From: Rhinopithecus roxellana
Taxonomy: Eukaryota > Chordata > Mammalia > Primates > Cercopithecidae
Direction of reading: 5' to 3'
Assembly: GCF_007565055.1 (NCBI RefSeq)
Contig: NC_044554.1
Span: 145,885,463 to 145,949,462 of the forward strand
DNA length: 64,000 nt
Shown in pieces: positions 33,838 through 43,955 of the stretch. Position 1 is the first letter of the stretch; each line of letters starts with the position of its first letter. Position numbers and translations under genes: made by a program. The notes beneath the pieces are model-generated. The model did not search any database and had not been told where the DNA came from. It saw only the letters and a program-made list of their open reading frames with translations.

Positions 33838-34086
33838 AATGGCGCAATCTCGGCTCACCGCAACTTCCACCTCCCGGGTTCAACCGGTTCTCCTGCCTCA
33901 GCCTCCTGAGTAGCTGGGATTACAGGCATGTACCACCACGCCTGGCTAATTCTGTATTTTTAGTAGAGATGGGATTTCTCCAAGTTAGTCAGACTAGTCT
34001 CAAGCTCCCGACCTCACATGATCCCGCCTCGGCCTCCCAAAGTGCTGGGATTACAGGTGTGAGCCCAGGGCATTACACGCCTGGCC
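33838..34086 (-). mobile_element. Alu lacking its tail end, minus strand
   Basis: Begins inside the right arm ('aatggcgcaatctcggctc') with no poly-T, and ends 'cattacacgcctggccc'. The bases 'ccagggca' interrupt the head. A deletion on the tail side is likely. Confidence 0.88.
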
Positions 34087-34602
34087 CAGTCTCCAACTTC
34101 TTGAGTGATGAGAGGTGGTTAAGTAGCAGCCAAGTAGCTTCCTGGTCCCTGGATCACAGCTATGGCATTGTATTCTTGAGGTCAATCGTCCTGTGATGGT
34201 CTACAATCTTCCTTCCCAATGATGGCAAAGGAGGCAGCTCCCAGCAGGCCAGTTGGGAAGCATACTCCAGAACCCATTCCTGCAGCCTGGGACCAGCTTC
34301 TCTAGCCTTTCACTGGTTTTTATGTTGCTAGATCCATGCATCAATTTGGTTCTGCTTAAAATACTCTGAATGGATCCTATTTAAGAGCCCCGACTAATAC
34401 ACCTGCACTGTCATGTCACAAGAAACCCTATGAAGGAACGACTAGTATTCTCTTTTACAGTCTGAGGAAACTAAGGCAGAGGAGGTTAATAAGGTTGCCC
34501 CAGGGCTTGTTTAGTAAGTGGCTGTTTCTTTAGTAAGTGGATCTGTGGCTCAATCTAGCCCAATCCAGCTCCACAGGCCACACTCCAAAGGCTACTCTGC
34601 CT
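34087..34602. other. Unassigned DNA with a possible MIR remnant
   Basis: 'ttttacagtctgaggaaact' near 34456 is a weak minus-strand MIR match. Nothing else recognised. Confidence 0.4.
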
Positions 34603-35205
34603 CTGTCTTAGCTGAGGCTGCTCTAACAAAGTACAGGAAGCGAGGTGGCTTAGAAACAACAGAAATTCACTTCTCATAACTCCAGAGACTGCTGGAGCTC
34701 CAAGGTGAGGGTGCCAGCATGATCAGGTTCTGGCAAAGACCCTCTTCTGGGTTGAGAATCCGGGTTACTTCTCGAGTCTTCACATGGCAGAAAAGAACAA
34801 GAGAGCTCTCTGGAGTCCCTTTTGTTATAGCACTAATCCCATTCAAGAGGCCTCCACCTATCACCTGAGTACAGGAGTTAGAGACCCGCCTGGCTAACAT
34901 GGCAAAACCCCATCTCTACTAAAAATACAAAAATTAGCCAGGTGTGGTGGTGCATGCCTGTAATCCCAGTTACTTGGGAGGCTAAGGCAGGAAAATCACT
35001 TGAACCCGGGAGGTGGAGTTTGCAGTGAACCGAGATCGTGCCACTGCACTCCAGCCTGGGTGACAGAAAAAAAAAAAAAAAAAAAGAAGTCTCCACCTTA
35101 ACAACTTAATCACCTCCCACAGCCCCCACCCTAACACCATCACACCATGGGTTAGTCTTTCAACATACAAATTTGAGGAGGACACATTCAGACCATTGCA
35201 GTCTC
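34603..35205 (-). mobile_element. MLT1-type MaLR LTR, minus strand, split by an Alu
   Basis: Blocks 'ctgaggctgctctaacaaag', 'gcttagaaacaacagaaatt', 'agcactaatcccattcaag' before, and 'ttaatcacctcccacagccc', 'tgggttagtctttcaacata', 'cattcagaccattgcagt' after, match the complement of MLT1. An Alu fragment interrupts it at 34859-35081. Confidence 0.75.
34859..35081 (+). mobile_element. 5'-truncated Alu inside MLT1
   Basis: Starts 'atcacctgagtacaggagtt', about 60 bases into Alu. Flanks 'aagaggcctccacct' (34844-34858) and 'aagaagtctccacct' (35082-35096) form a 15-bp target duplication, so the truncation occurred at insertion. Confidence 0.92.
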
Positions 35206-36117
35206 ATCACTGTGCTACTTGACGTAACAGGAATTAATGATGCTTTGTTGGACTTGAATTATTTTTCTGAATTCTACTCATGATCAAATTCCCTGAAGAG
35301 TCTGATCGGCCTGCCATGGGTCTCAGATCTCACCTACCCAAGGCTCCTTGATTGACAGTTCCCTCAAGACTGCAGGCAGTGGAGTCAGGGTAGTTCCCCC
35401 AAAGGAAAAGCTGGCTGCTGTTTTCCAAAGGCAGGGAAAGGGATGTTGGTCAGACCAAAACAGATGTCCACCACAAGTACCAAAACTCATCTGAGTCTGG
35501 CCATTGCTCAAAAGCATCATGGGACAAATAGACAAATGGAAAATGCCCAGATGTTAAGTGGAAACGTGCCTCTATTCAGTCACTAAGTTGTCTCATATGG
35601 ACCTTAAAGACAGCTCATGAAATGTGAAGACTTTTGTAAAACGTGGGCATAGCCTCAAAGCTATGGGGGAAGTCAGGCACTCTGGAAGGGAAGGTAGGAA
35701 AGAGAAGACACTGAGGAGCGTGACCGGGTGCCGCACTCATGCTCACACCCCCACCCACTCCATTAGGACCACTTGGAGCACTGGTTAAAACCCCTAGAGA
35801 GCTTGGTGATGGCACTTCTGCCACATACTGGCACCATAACTAACTAAAGAGTGTCCTTGAGCTAGAAATGAGGAGGCCTTAGAGATGCCTGGAAACAGCC
35901 TGCTCCTTTGACAAATGGGAAACCTGATGCCCAAAGCCCCAAATCACAATTTATCCCCAGGCACCTGGTGGATTCTTCCGTTTCCTGGAGACCGGTAATT
36001 TGATTTCAGGGGTATGATTCATGTGCCTTGAATGGTTCTAACTCCTTATTTAATGATTTTAAGTTTTTGTTTAAATTTTTTTTCCAGAATGAAATAAAAA
36101 ATACCCCCCTCTCTCTA
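35206..36117. other. Unassigned DNA, about 0.9 kb
   Basis: No gene or recognised repeat. Confidence 0.45.
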
Positions 36118-36118
36118 G

Positions 36119-36119
<1 letters not shown>

Positions 36120-36161
<42 letters not shown>
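36120..36161. repeat. (CA)n microsatellite
   Basis: About 21 uninterrupted CA units ending directly at the mariner terminal repeat. Confidence 0.97.
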
Positions 36162-36164
<3 letters not shown>

Positions 36165-36183
36165 GTCTTCAAAAAGCTCATAG

Positions 36184-36278
36184 GGGCCAGACATGGTGGT
36201 GCACGTCTGTAATCCCAGCAGTTTGGGAGGCCAAGGCAGAAGGGTCACTTGAGCCCAGAAGTTAGTCTCCCCCCCACA
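36184..36278 (+). mobile_element. Partial Alu left arm in the mariner terminal repeat
   Basis: 'ggccagacatggtggtgcac' to 'cttgagcccagaagtt' and a short C-rich/A tail. The mariner tip sequence is present on both sides ('aaaaagctcatag' at 36171 and 'aaaaagttcatgg' at 36279) as a target duplication. Confidence 0.8.
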
Positions 36279-36574
36279 AAAAGTTCATGGAAAATGCATA
36301 TTATGAAAAAACAATGCATAGATTTCAAAAATAAACTGGTACTAACTTGTTATGTGTCTGAGTAGGATCTAGTTTAAGGCACTAAAAAGAATAAGACATA
36401 AGTTTGAAAAGAGCCTCTGTCAGAGCAACATGAATTCTGCTAAAACTGACGCAAGGACAAATATCAAATTTATGATGAAGCTTGGGTGGAAGAATGGTGA
36501 GATCAATGATGCTTTACAAAAAGTATATGGAAATAATGCCTCCAAAGAAATCAGTAGTTTTCAAATAGATAACT

Positions 36575-36740
36575 TAGTTTTTTGTTTGTTTGTTTGTTTG
36601 TTTGTTTGTTTTTTAATTTGTAGAGAGGGGGTTCTCGCTATGTTGGCCAGGTTGGTCTCAAACTACTGGGCTCAAGCAATCCTCCTGCCTCAGCCTCCCA
36701 AAGTGCTGGGATTACAAACACAAGCCACAACACCCAGCCT
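36575..36740 (-). mobile_element. Alu monomer, minus strand, in transposase
   Basis: (TTTG)n tail side then 'gtagagagggggttctcgct' to 'acaacacccagcc'; only the left arm is present. Confidence 0.85.
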
Positions 36741-36808
36741 TGTTTTAAGAAGGGATGAGATGACGTTGAAGATGTAGCCGGCAGCAGCAGATCATCCACG
36801 TCAATTTT

Positions 36809-36828
36809 CAAAAAAAAAAAAAAAAAAA
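36809..36828 (+). repeat. A-rich run within the mariner
   Basis: Twenty bases, almost all A, inside the transposase relic; possibly a lost small insertion. Confidence 0.7.
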
Positions 36829-37493
36829 TTCATCTTGTTTGTGCCTAATTAAAGAGGACTGACAATTAACTGCAGAAACAATAATCAACACTATCTCAAC
36901 TGGTTCAGCTTACAAAATTCTAAATGAAAACTTAAAGTTGAGCAAACTTCCCATTCAATGGATGCCAAAACCATTGCACCCAGAGCAGCTGCAGACAAGA
37001 GCAGAGCTTTCAACAGAAATTTAAACAAGTGGGACCAAGATCCTGAAGAATTTCTTTGAAGAATTGTAACCAGAGATGAAACATGGCTTTACCAGTGTGA
37101 TCTTGAAGACAAAGTACGATCAAAGCAATGACTACCAAGAGACACAAGTCCAGTCAAAGCGAAAGCAGATCAGTCAAGAGCAGAGGTCATGGCAACAGTC
37201 TTATGGGATGCTCAAGGCATTTTGCTTGTTGACTTTCTGGAGGGCCAAAGAATGATAACATCTGCTTATTATGAGAGTATTTTGAGAAAGTTAGCCAAAG
37301 CTTCCACAGAAAAACACCCAGAAAAGTGTCACCAGAGAGTCCTTCTCCACCAAAACAATGCTCCTGCTCATTCCTCCCATCAAACAAGGGCAATTTTTCT
37401 AGAGTTTCAATGAGAAATTATAAGGCATCCATCTTACAGTCCTGATTTGGCTCCTTCTGACTTCTTAATTTTCTAATCTTAAGAAAAATTTTA

Positions 37494-37801
37494 GGCCACG
37501 TGTGGTGGCTTATGCTGTCATCCCAGCACTTTAGGAGACCAAGGCAGGTGGATTGCTTGAGTCCAGGAGTCCGAGACTAGCTTAGGCAATGTGGTGAAAC
37601 CCCAACTCTATAAAAAATACCAAAAACATTAGCTGAGTGTGGTGGTGGTAGCCTGTAGTCCCAGCGATTCAGGAGACTGAAGTGGGAGAATCACCTGAGC
37701 CCGGAAGGCAGAGGTTGCAATGAGCAGAGATCATGCCACAGCACTCCAGCATAGCCGACAGAGTGAGACCCTGTCTCAAAAAAAAATAATTAAATAAATA
37801 C
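37494..37801 (+). mobile_element. AluJ-like, plus strand, in mariner
   Basis: 'ggccacgtgtggtggcttatg' to 'ctgtctcaaaaaaaaataatt'. Diverged, and the oldest-looking full-length Alu in the element. Confidence 0.92.
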
Positions 37802-38001
37802 AGATTTAAAGGGCATCCATTTTTTTTCAGTTGATAATGTAAAAAAAAGACAGTATTGAAACGGTTAAATTCCCAGGATCCTCGGTTCTTTAGAGATGGA
37901 CTAAATGGCTGGTGTCATCACTTACAAAGGTGTCTTGAATTTGATGGAGGTTACATTGAGAAATAAAGTTTATAAAGTTTATATACCACTTTTCCACGAA
38001 C

Positions 38002-38303
38002 TTTTTTTTTTTTTTTTTTTTGAGACAGAATCTCAGCTCTGTCTCCCAGGCTGGAGTGCAGTGGTACAATCTTGGGTCACTGCAACCTCCATCACCCAGG
38101 TTCAAGCCATTCTCATGCCTCAGCCTCCCAAATAGCTGGGACTACAGGCACATACCACCATGCCTGGCTAAGTTTTGTATTTGTAGTACAGACAGGGTTT
38201 CACCATGTTGGCCAGGCTGATCTCAAACTCTTGACCTCACATGATCTGCCCACCTGGGCCTCCCAAAGTGCTGGGATTACAGGCATGAGCCACCGAGCCC
38301 TGC
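38002..38303 (-). mobile_element. AluS-like, minus strand, at the mariner right end
   Basis: T run, 'gagacagaatctcagctctg' to 'caccgagccctgc'. It inserted at the T-rich tip of the mariner right terminal repeat. Confidence 0.92.
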
Positions 38304-40250
38304 ATAACTGGTTTAATTTTATAATTCCTTTCTCCCGAGCAAAAAAAAAAAGAAGAAAACTCAGATTTTTCAAATTTCAGACAGGTGCTCTTTATTGCTT
38401 TTACTGAGATTTTTCCTTGCCAACCATTTCCTGGAATTTCTCCATTGATGCCTTTCATTGCTATTCTCAGCTTTTTGCTGAAGGTTTATTATGTGACTAA
38501 AAGTTGGTTGCAAAAAATGTCCCTACATATCACATTTTCCCAAAGTTCTGCTCTTTTTCCAATTCAAACTTCATGGTTTTACTTTTCCCTGCAATATAAG
38601 TAATCTCTCAGCTGCTAATTCACAAAACCTCAGAGTTGGTGACTTCTCTCGCCATCTAGTCGTTCTCCGAACTGACCAAAGTAGGAAGGTTTCGAGCATC
38701 ATCTTATGAAGACCCACTTTTCCCAAAGGACACTGTACAGGAGAGACAAGAGGATGTATTGTAGTCAAGGCAAGGCTTCTGTAGCAGTCAGCAAAGCAGC
38801 AGAGTAGTTTAGCACTAGCCAAAAGGATGATAGTGCTTTATCTACCTACATAGACAAAGTCACACCTGGAAAGAGGCAGAAATAGAATAACCCCTGGGCA
38901 TTATTTCTTTTAGAATAGGAAGAAAGAAATTGAGGAAGACTGGGCCTTACCTGATATGCCTGGCAGTTAATGAGCAGAGAGCAGTGCTGGTTACCATATT
39001 AGCTGAAGGACAAAATGTGTAAGGGAATGAAAAGAGGCAAATCTCCTCCCAACAATGGGACTTGGACTCAGTCAGATTTCCCAGAGTCCAAGCTCTTTGG
39101 ACATTCAAGGAGAATTTTCTAAAGCTTTCGCTAAGTTGCTAAACCATTGTCCTCCAACAGCAAATAATTTATATCAACCTAGAGAATAATTGGGTCTTGT
39201 ATCAAGACACAGTGAGGCAGAGCACTTATAAATGATGAATGAGCAGCAGGGCCAGTCACGCTGATGTAAACTCAAACCATGGTGGCCGCCATCCATTAGG
39301 AAGTTCCAAGTGGAATCCCTCCATAATGGGATTTTATACTCGTACTTGTGCCCAACCTTGCCACAGCAGAATCCCCGTTTGTGTGCCCAGAAGTGCAATC
39401 AAGGAGTCATCCCTGCACTATGGTCCTGTCTTGAATTTCTTAGCTATGCGTGACCTTGAGCCTGGGTACTTCCCTTCTTCATATCAGGACATTAAAGGGA
39501 AACAAGAAAATATATTTTCTTTTTTCATATTATGATCTCACAATTTTCACTGCTTCCTTTTTAACTTTTTAATAAAATACATTCGTGTAATGCCAAAATT
39601 AAGACAATGTTTGGGAAAAACCCAAATACCCAATTTAGCAGATCACTCTAAAAGCTAGCTGATCAATATGTCCTCCTTTTGTTTCTGCAAAATTAGATTC
39701 ATAATGTATATGTGATCTGTTCATCTGCTGCTTTCACATATGATTATGGCAGGTATTTTCTCCTATGAGTTTCATAATAACAATTTTTTACAAAGGGTAT
39801 ATCAGCATATTGTTGGCCCTAATTTAGTAAATCATTTCCCTATTGTTCACCCAGGCTGAAAGAGTATCAGTACAAGACCAAAGAAACTTCCATTTGCTAT
39901 TAAGTTTTGAGTTGGGAACTCTATTCGGAGAACGATTACTATGAAAGCTCTACATGACTCCTTCAGATGCAAGCTCAGCTGGCCAGCTCAGCTGGGATAA
40001 GCTCCTACTACGGAAAGGTATGGGGAAAATTCCAGAATCTGGTGATTCATCTTAGAGCTAGCACTAGGACAAAAGGATGAGGTTCCCACCTCAGGGACAA
40101 AATGAAAAACAAAACAAGATAGCCACACCAAAGAACGAAAATTTTACGCATAATTAGTTGTGTTGAATATTGCTTGTTTTCCCCTTTTAGTTACTGGCAT
40201 GTAAACTTTTAACAGGAACAACAACAACAAAAAAAACTTTAATCATTACT
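38304..40250. other. Unassigned DNA, about 1.9 kb
   Basis: No gene or confident repeat. The part 39560-39850 is AT-rich and may contain very old L1. No frame over 100 residues. Confidence 0.4.
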
Positions 40251-40535
40251 TTGTTTTGTTTTGTTTTGTTTTGTTTTGTTTTGAGGCAGAGTCTCACTCT
40301 GTCACCAGATCTGATCACAGCTCACTGCAGCCTCAACCTCCCAGACTCATGGGATCCTCCTACCTCAGCCTGCTGAGTAGCTGGGACTACAGGCTCACAC
40401 CACTATGCCCAGCTAACCTTTGTATTTTTGGTGGAGATCAGATTTTGCCATGTTGCCCGGGCTGGTATTGAACTCCTGGGCTCAAGCAATCTTCTTGCCT
40501 CGGCCTCCCAAAGTGCTGGGATTATGGCATCCATG
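40251..40535 (-). mobile_element. AluJ-like, minus strand
   Basis: (TTTTG)n tail, 'gaggcagagtctcactctgt', then a deletion of about 25 bases before 'gatcacagctcactgcagc'. Flanks 'taatcattact' and 'taattattaca' form a likely duplication. Confidence 0.9.
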
Positions 40536-40639
40536 TAATTATTACATTTCTTTTCTTGTTATTCTTTTTTTCATTGAAAAAGGAATAATTGCACAAGATT
40601 TTTTTTAATCCAGACACAGTAAATTGTCTCAGATCTCGA

Positions 40640-40945
40640 CCTCTATCCTTCTGGAATGTTTCTTTGTATATACATGCATATTTGCATGTGATGTCCCTTT
40701 TTGTTTACACAAATAAGAACACACACTGTATTGCACTTGCCATTTTTACTTGACCTCAGGTCTCAGACTGATTCATCTTGGCATATATAATCTACTTCAT
40801 TATTTTTTATAAGAGCTGCATAGTTTTTCACTACATGAAAGTGCTATAACCATTTCCCTAGTGTGAGACATTTTCATAGTTTCTAGGGTTTTTTCATATT
40901 AAAAATAATGTTGTAGCCATAACACTTTTTGACAGATTCAAGGCA
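40640..40945 (-). mobile_element. L1M-type 3' end, minus strand
   Basis: 'ctgtattgcacttgccattt', 'tgattcatcttggcatatat', 'aagagctgcatagtttttca', 'attaaaaataatgttgtagc' fit the complement of old L1 3' sequence. Confidence 0.55.
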
Positions 40946-41337
40946 ATCGAAAGTCCTAGATTTCCTGAACAGTCTTAAATTAATGTAATAAATGATTTTT
41001 AACAGAATAATTTATATAGATTCCAAAACGGCATTTGATAAAACTTAACATTTTATTCCTGATTCTTTAAAAAGAAATTTCAGTAAAGAAAAAATTATTT
41101 TTTTAATTTTTATGCTTAATGGGGAAATAATGGAAGCTTTTCCATTAGAGGCAGGAAAAAGACAAAGATACCCATTCGTGAGAATGGGTTATTGGTTAAA
41201 TTGCTCTAGAATTACTAATGCAAAAGAAAGAAATAGAGGTATTAAAATAGAAAATAAGGAGGTAAAATTATCTTGACCTGCAGATGACTATTATACATCA
41301 CGAAAAACACACAAAATCAACAGAAAAGCTTTTAGAG

Positions 41338-41652
41338 GGCCAGGTGTGGTGGCTCATTCCTGTAATCTCAGCACTTTGGGAAGCTAAAATGGGAGGATCG
41401 TTTGAGCCCAGGAGTTCCAGACAGGAATTGGAGACCAGCCTGGGCAACTTAATGAGACCTCCATCTCTAAAAATAATTTAGAAATTAGCTGGGTGTGGTG
41501 GCATGCACATGTAGTCCCAGCTACCTGGGAGACTGAGGTAGGAGGATTGCTTGAGTCCAGAAGTTCAAGGCTGCAGTGAGCCTTGATCATACCGTTGCAC
41601 TCCATCCTGGGTGTCAAAGCCAGACCCTGACTCAAAAAAAAAAAAAAAAAAG
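41338..41652 (+). mobile_element. AluJ-like, first of a tandem pair
   Basis: 'ggccaggtgtggtggctcat' to a 19-nt A tail. A duplicated 'gacaggaattgg' segment lies in the left arm. Preceded by 'gcttttaga' (41328-41336). Confidence 0.92.
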
Positions 41653-41655
41653 AAA

Positions 41656-41950
41656 GGATCCAGCACAGTGGCTCATGCCTGTAATCCCAGCACTTTGGGA
41701 GGCCGAGGCAGGAGGATTACCTGAGGTCAGGAGTTTGAGACCAGCCTGGCCAACATGGTGAAACCCCATCTCTACTAAAAATACAAAAATTAGCGAGGTG
41801 TGGTAACGCACACCTGTAATCCCAGCTACTTGGGAGGCTGAGGCAGGAGAACCACTTGAACCTGGGAGGGGGAGGTTGCAGTGAGCCAAGATCACACCAC
41901 TGCACTCCAGCCTGGGCAACAGTGTAAAACTCCATCTCAAAAAACAAAAT
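41656..41950 (+). mobile_element. AluS-like, second of a tandem pair
   Basis: Starts 'ggatccagcacagtggctca' immediately after the tail of the first Alu. It is followed by 'gcttttaga' (41951-41959), the same duplication that precedes the first Alu. Confidence 0.93.
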
Positions 41951-42195
41951 GCTTTTAGAAACAATAAGAACATACAGCAAAATGACTTTCACACCATTGA
42001 TGAGTGGCAAACTGGCACAAGCCCTTGGGGGCAATTTGGACTATCTGTCAAAACCCATTGAGCCAGGAACCTTACTTCCCAAAATTTCTCCTTCAGATAT
42101 ACTGCCCCATGGTTCAGAGATACAGGTACAGGTATGTATATGTATATATGTTCATTAGAGCATTTTTTATAATAGCAAAAAGGCTGGAAACAACC

Positions 42196-42197
<2 letters not shown>

Positions 42198-42228
<31 letters not shown>

Positions 42229-42510
42229 AGACGGAGTCTGGCTCTGTCGCCCAGGCTGGAGTGCGGTGGCCGGATCTCAGCTCACTGCAAGCTCCGCCTC
42301 CCGGGTTTACGCCATTCTCTCGCCTCAGCCTCCCGAGTAGCTGGGACTACAGGCGCCCGCCATCTCGCCCGGCTAATTTTTTTGTATTTTTTTAGTGGAG
42401 ACGGGGTTTCACCGTGTTAGCCAGGATGGTCTCGATCTCCTGACCTCGTGATCCGCCCGTCTCGGCCTCCCAAAGTGCTGGGATTACAGGCTTGAGCCAC
42501 TGCGCCCGGC
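42198..42510 (-). mobile_element. AluY of Old World monkey type, minus strand
   Basis: 30-nt T run, 'gtggccggatctcagctcac', 'tgcaagctccgcctcccggg' to 'ccactgcgcccggc'. Duplication 'gaaa(c/a)aaccgg' at 42187-42197 and 42511-42521. Confidence 0.96.
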
Positions 42511-42824
42511 GAAAAAACCGGTTTTATAAGGGGATGCCTATATACGTATGAGCTAGTATTTGGTATGAGTACAAAACATTTTTCGAAGAGTAGCCAAGAA
42601 AGTGGGATCAGTGAGTGTCTCTAAGGAATAAAACCTAGAAAGGATGAGAAAGAGCTTTGTTTTTTACCATATGCCTTTTGTATGATTGGAACTTGCCATG
42701 TGCTCCCAAAACGCATGCCTTAAAATGTTTTTGTAGGACAAGTAAGACTTTTCTAATGGATAAATTTATTTTCATAAAATCCTAGATTAAACCAGAAGAT
42801 TAATTTTTAGCTCAAAATAGATGG

Positions 42825-43112
42825 ATCTAGACTGGGAGTGGTGACTCACGCCTCTAACCCCAGGCACTTTGGGAGGCTGAGGCGGGTGGATCACCTGAGG
42901 TCAAGAGTTCAAGACCAGCCTGGCCAACATGGCAAAACCCCGTCTCTACTAAAAATACAAAAATTAACCAGGATTAGTGGTGGGCACCTGTAATCCCAGC
43001 TACTCGGGAGGCTGAGGCACGAGAATCACTTGAACCCGGGAGGCAGAGGCTGCAGTAAGCTGAGATCGTGTTAATGCACTCCAGCCTGAGTGACAGAGCA
43101 AGACTCCATCTC
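42825..43112 (+). mobile_element. AluS-like, plus strand
   Basis: Head 'actgggagtggtgactcacg' is damaged, body normal. Duplication 'aaatagatgg' at 42815-42824 and 43151-43160, enclosing the tail repeat. Confidence 0.93.
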
Positions 43113-43113
43113 A

Positions 43114-43150
<37 letters not shown>
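43113..43150. repeat. (AAAT)n microsatellite from an Alu tail
   Basis: About ten AAAT units replacing the A tail of the preceding Alu. Confidence 0.95.
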
Positions 43151-43152
<2 letters not shown>

Positions 43153-43160
43153 ATAGATGG

Positions 43161-43775
43161 GTGTCCTTCGTGCAGTACAGAAAAACCTCTCATTGGCATT
43201 AAGGAGAGGGAAACAACACCTAAGGATTTTTTTAGTGTTTTTGCTGTGGTTGTTTTAGACTTGATGGCTTTGAAATGGTGTAACTATGTCTACCCATCAT
43301 CAACTTTACTGGTCAGTGTTTTTCAAATCCTGTGCCCAGATACCAATGCATATCACTGAGCAAGGTGAATTCAGGTCGGAACATAACCCAGGACCAACCT
43401 CGCTTTTTTGAGGGCTTACAGTGACCCAGTCGAATAGAGCAACACTGACTCAAAAAGCCTGCAACAGGCCAGGCCAGCAGGAAGGAGAATGAGAACCTTA
43501 CTTATCAGGGGTCTGTTCTGTTTGGTCCTGCTGGCTCTTCTGGTCACACTGACCACCATCAGTGACAACACAGTTCCACTCCAAACCTTTTTCGTCTCAC
43601 ATGTTCTCCTCCTCTCATTTCTACTTCTAACATAGGGAGGGAAGCTTGGGCAATTTTGGTGAGTGGCAGGAGGAAAAGAGACAAGGGCATGTGGTGTTAG
43701 CAACAGAAAATTCTGCAGCTAAAAGCAATAACATTTTACCTTAAAATCACATGAAACTGAACTATATTTATCAGT
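43161..43775. other. Unassigned DNA
   Basis: No gene or recognised repeat. The 95-residue minus-strand frame at 43416-43703 has no motif. Confidence 0.45.
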
Positions 43776-43955
43776 TCCCAAACCCTCGTCCACTAACGAG
43801 GCTGCTACACCTGAATCACTGGGGAGCATCTTTAAATGCAAGAATTCTCAGGCTGTAGTCTGCTTCACTGGATCTGGAGAAGGACCGGGAAATCTACATT
43901 TTTAAGACGTTCCCCAGGTAACTGATGGGCAGCCAGGCTTGGCAAACATGGGCAT
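43776..43955 (+). mobile_element. MER5-like hAT element
   Basis: 'gttcccaaaccctcgtccac', 'cacctgaatcactggggagc', 'aaatctacatttttaagacg', 'ttccccaggtaactgatggg' match the MER5A/B order over nearly full length. Confidence 0.7.

Larger units (their letters stand above)
36430..37480 (+). pseudogene. Mariner transposase pseudogene (DD34D)
   Basis: The N-terminal part starts at an ATG at 36430 and resembles the helix-turn-helix region; it is cut by an Alu monomer at 36575-36740. The catalytic part is open from about 37075. In one frame I see the first aspartate in TRDETW (codon 37075-37077), HQNNAPAH (37348-37371) and YSPDLAPSDF (to 37464). The spacing between the second and third catalytic positions is exactly 34 residues. 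The second catalytic residue is asparagine (AAC, 37354-37356) where the family has aspartate. Stops at 37411 and elsewhere and the Alu at 37494 end it. Not functional. Confidence 0.85.
36162..38001 (+). mobile_element. Mariner (Hsmar2-like) DNA transposon, decayed and Alu-interrupted
   Basis: The left end 'gggtcttcaaaaagctcat' and the right end 'ttttccacgaac' plus T run are inverted relative to each other ('aaaaagttcatggaaa' at 36279 against its complement near 37990). Between them lies a mariner transposase relic. Alus interrupt it at 36184-36278, 36575-36740 and 37494-37801, and one abuts the right end at 38002. Without the Alus it is close to the 1.3 kb of an intact mariner. A TA target duplication is not visible, because the left side is a CA repeat. 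Confidence 0.85.
40985..42828 (+). mobile_element. L1M-type fragment, plus strand, interrupted by three Alus
   Basis: Translatable L1 ORF2 remnants are visible as 'ccaaaacggcatttgataaa', 'aagtaaaattatcttgacct'-like sequence and 'gcagatgactattatacatc' before the Alus. 'ggcaatttggactatctgtc', 'ttcagatatactgcccca' and 'ataatagcaaaaaggctgga' follow at 41960-42197, and 3' sequence continues to about 42700 after an AluY. The fragments are collinear with one old L1. Confidence 0.65.

Noticed and set aside
37189..37413. Possible host gene in the mariner catalytic region
   Set aside because: Stops, Alu insertions and the D to N change show a dead transposon; no host exon is joined to it in the window.
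41632..41973. 113-residue minus-strand frame, and similar frames at 4050, 17608 and 25365
   Set aside because: All are readings through Alu bodies, recognisable by peptides such as LPRLECSG and PGWS.
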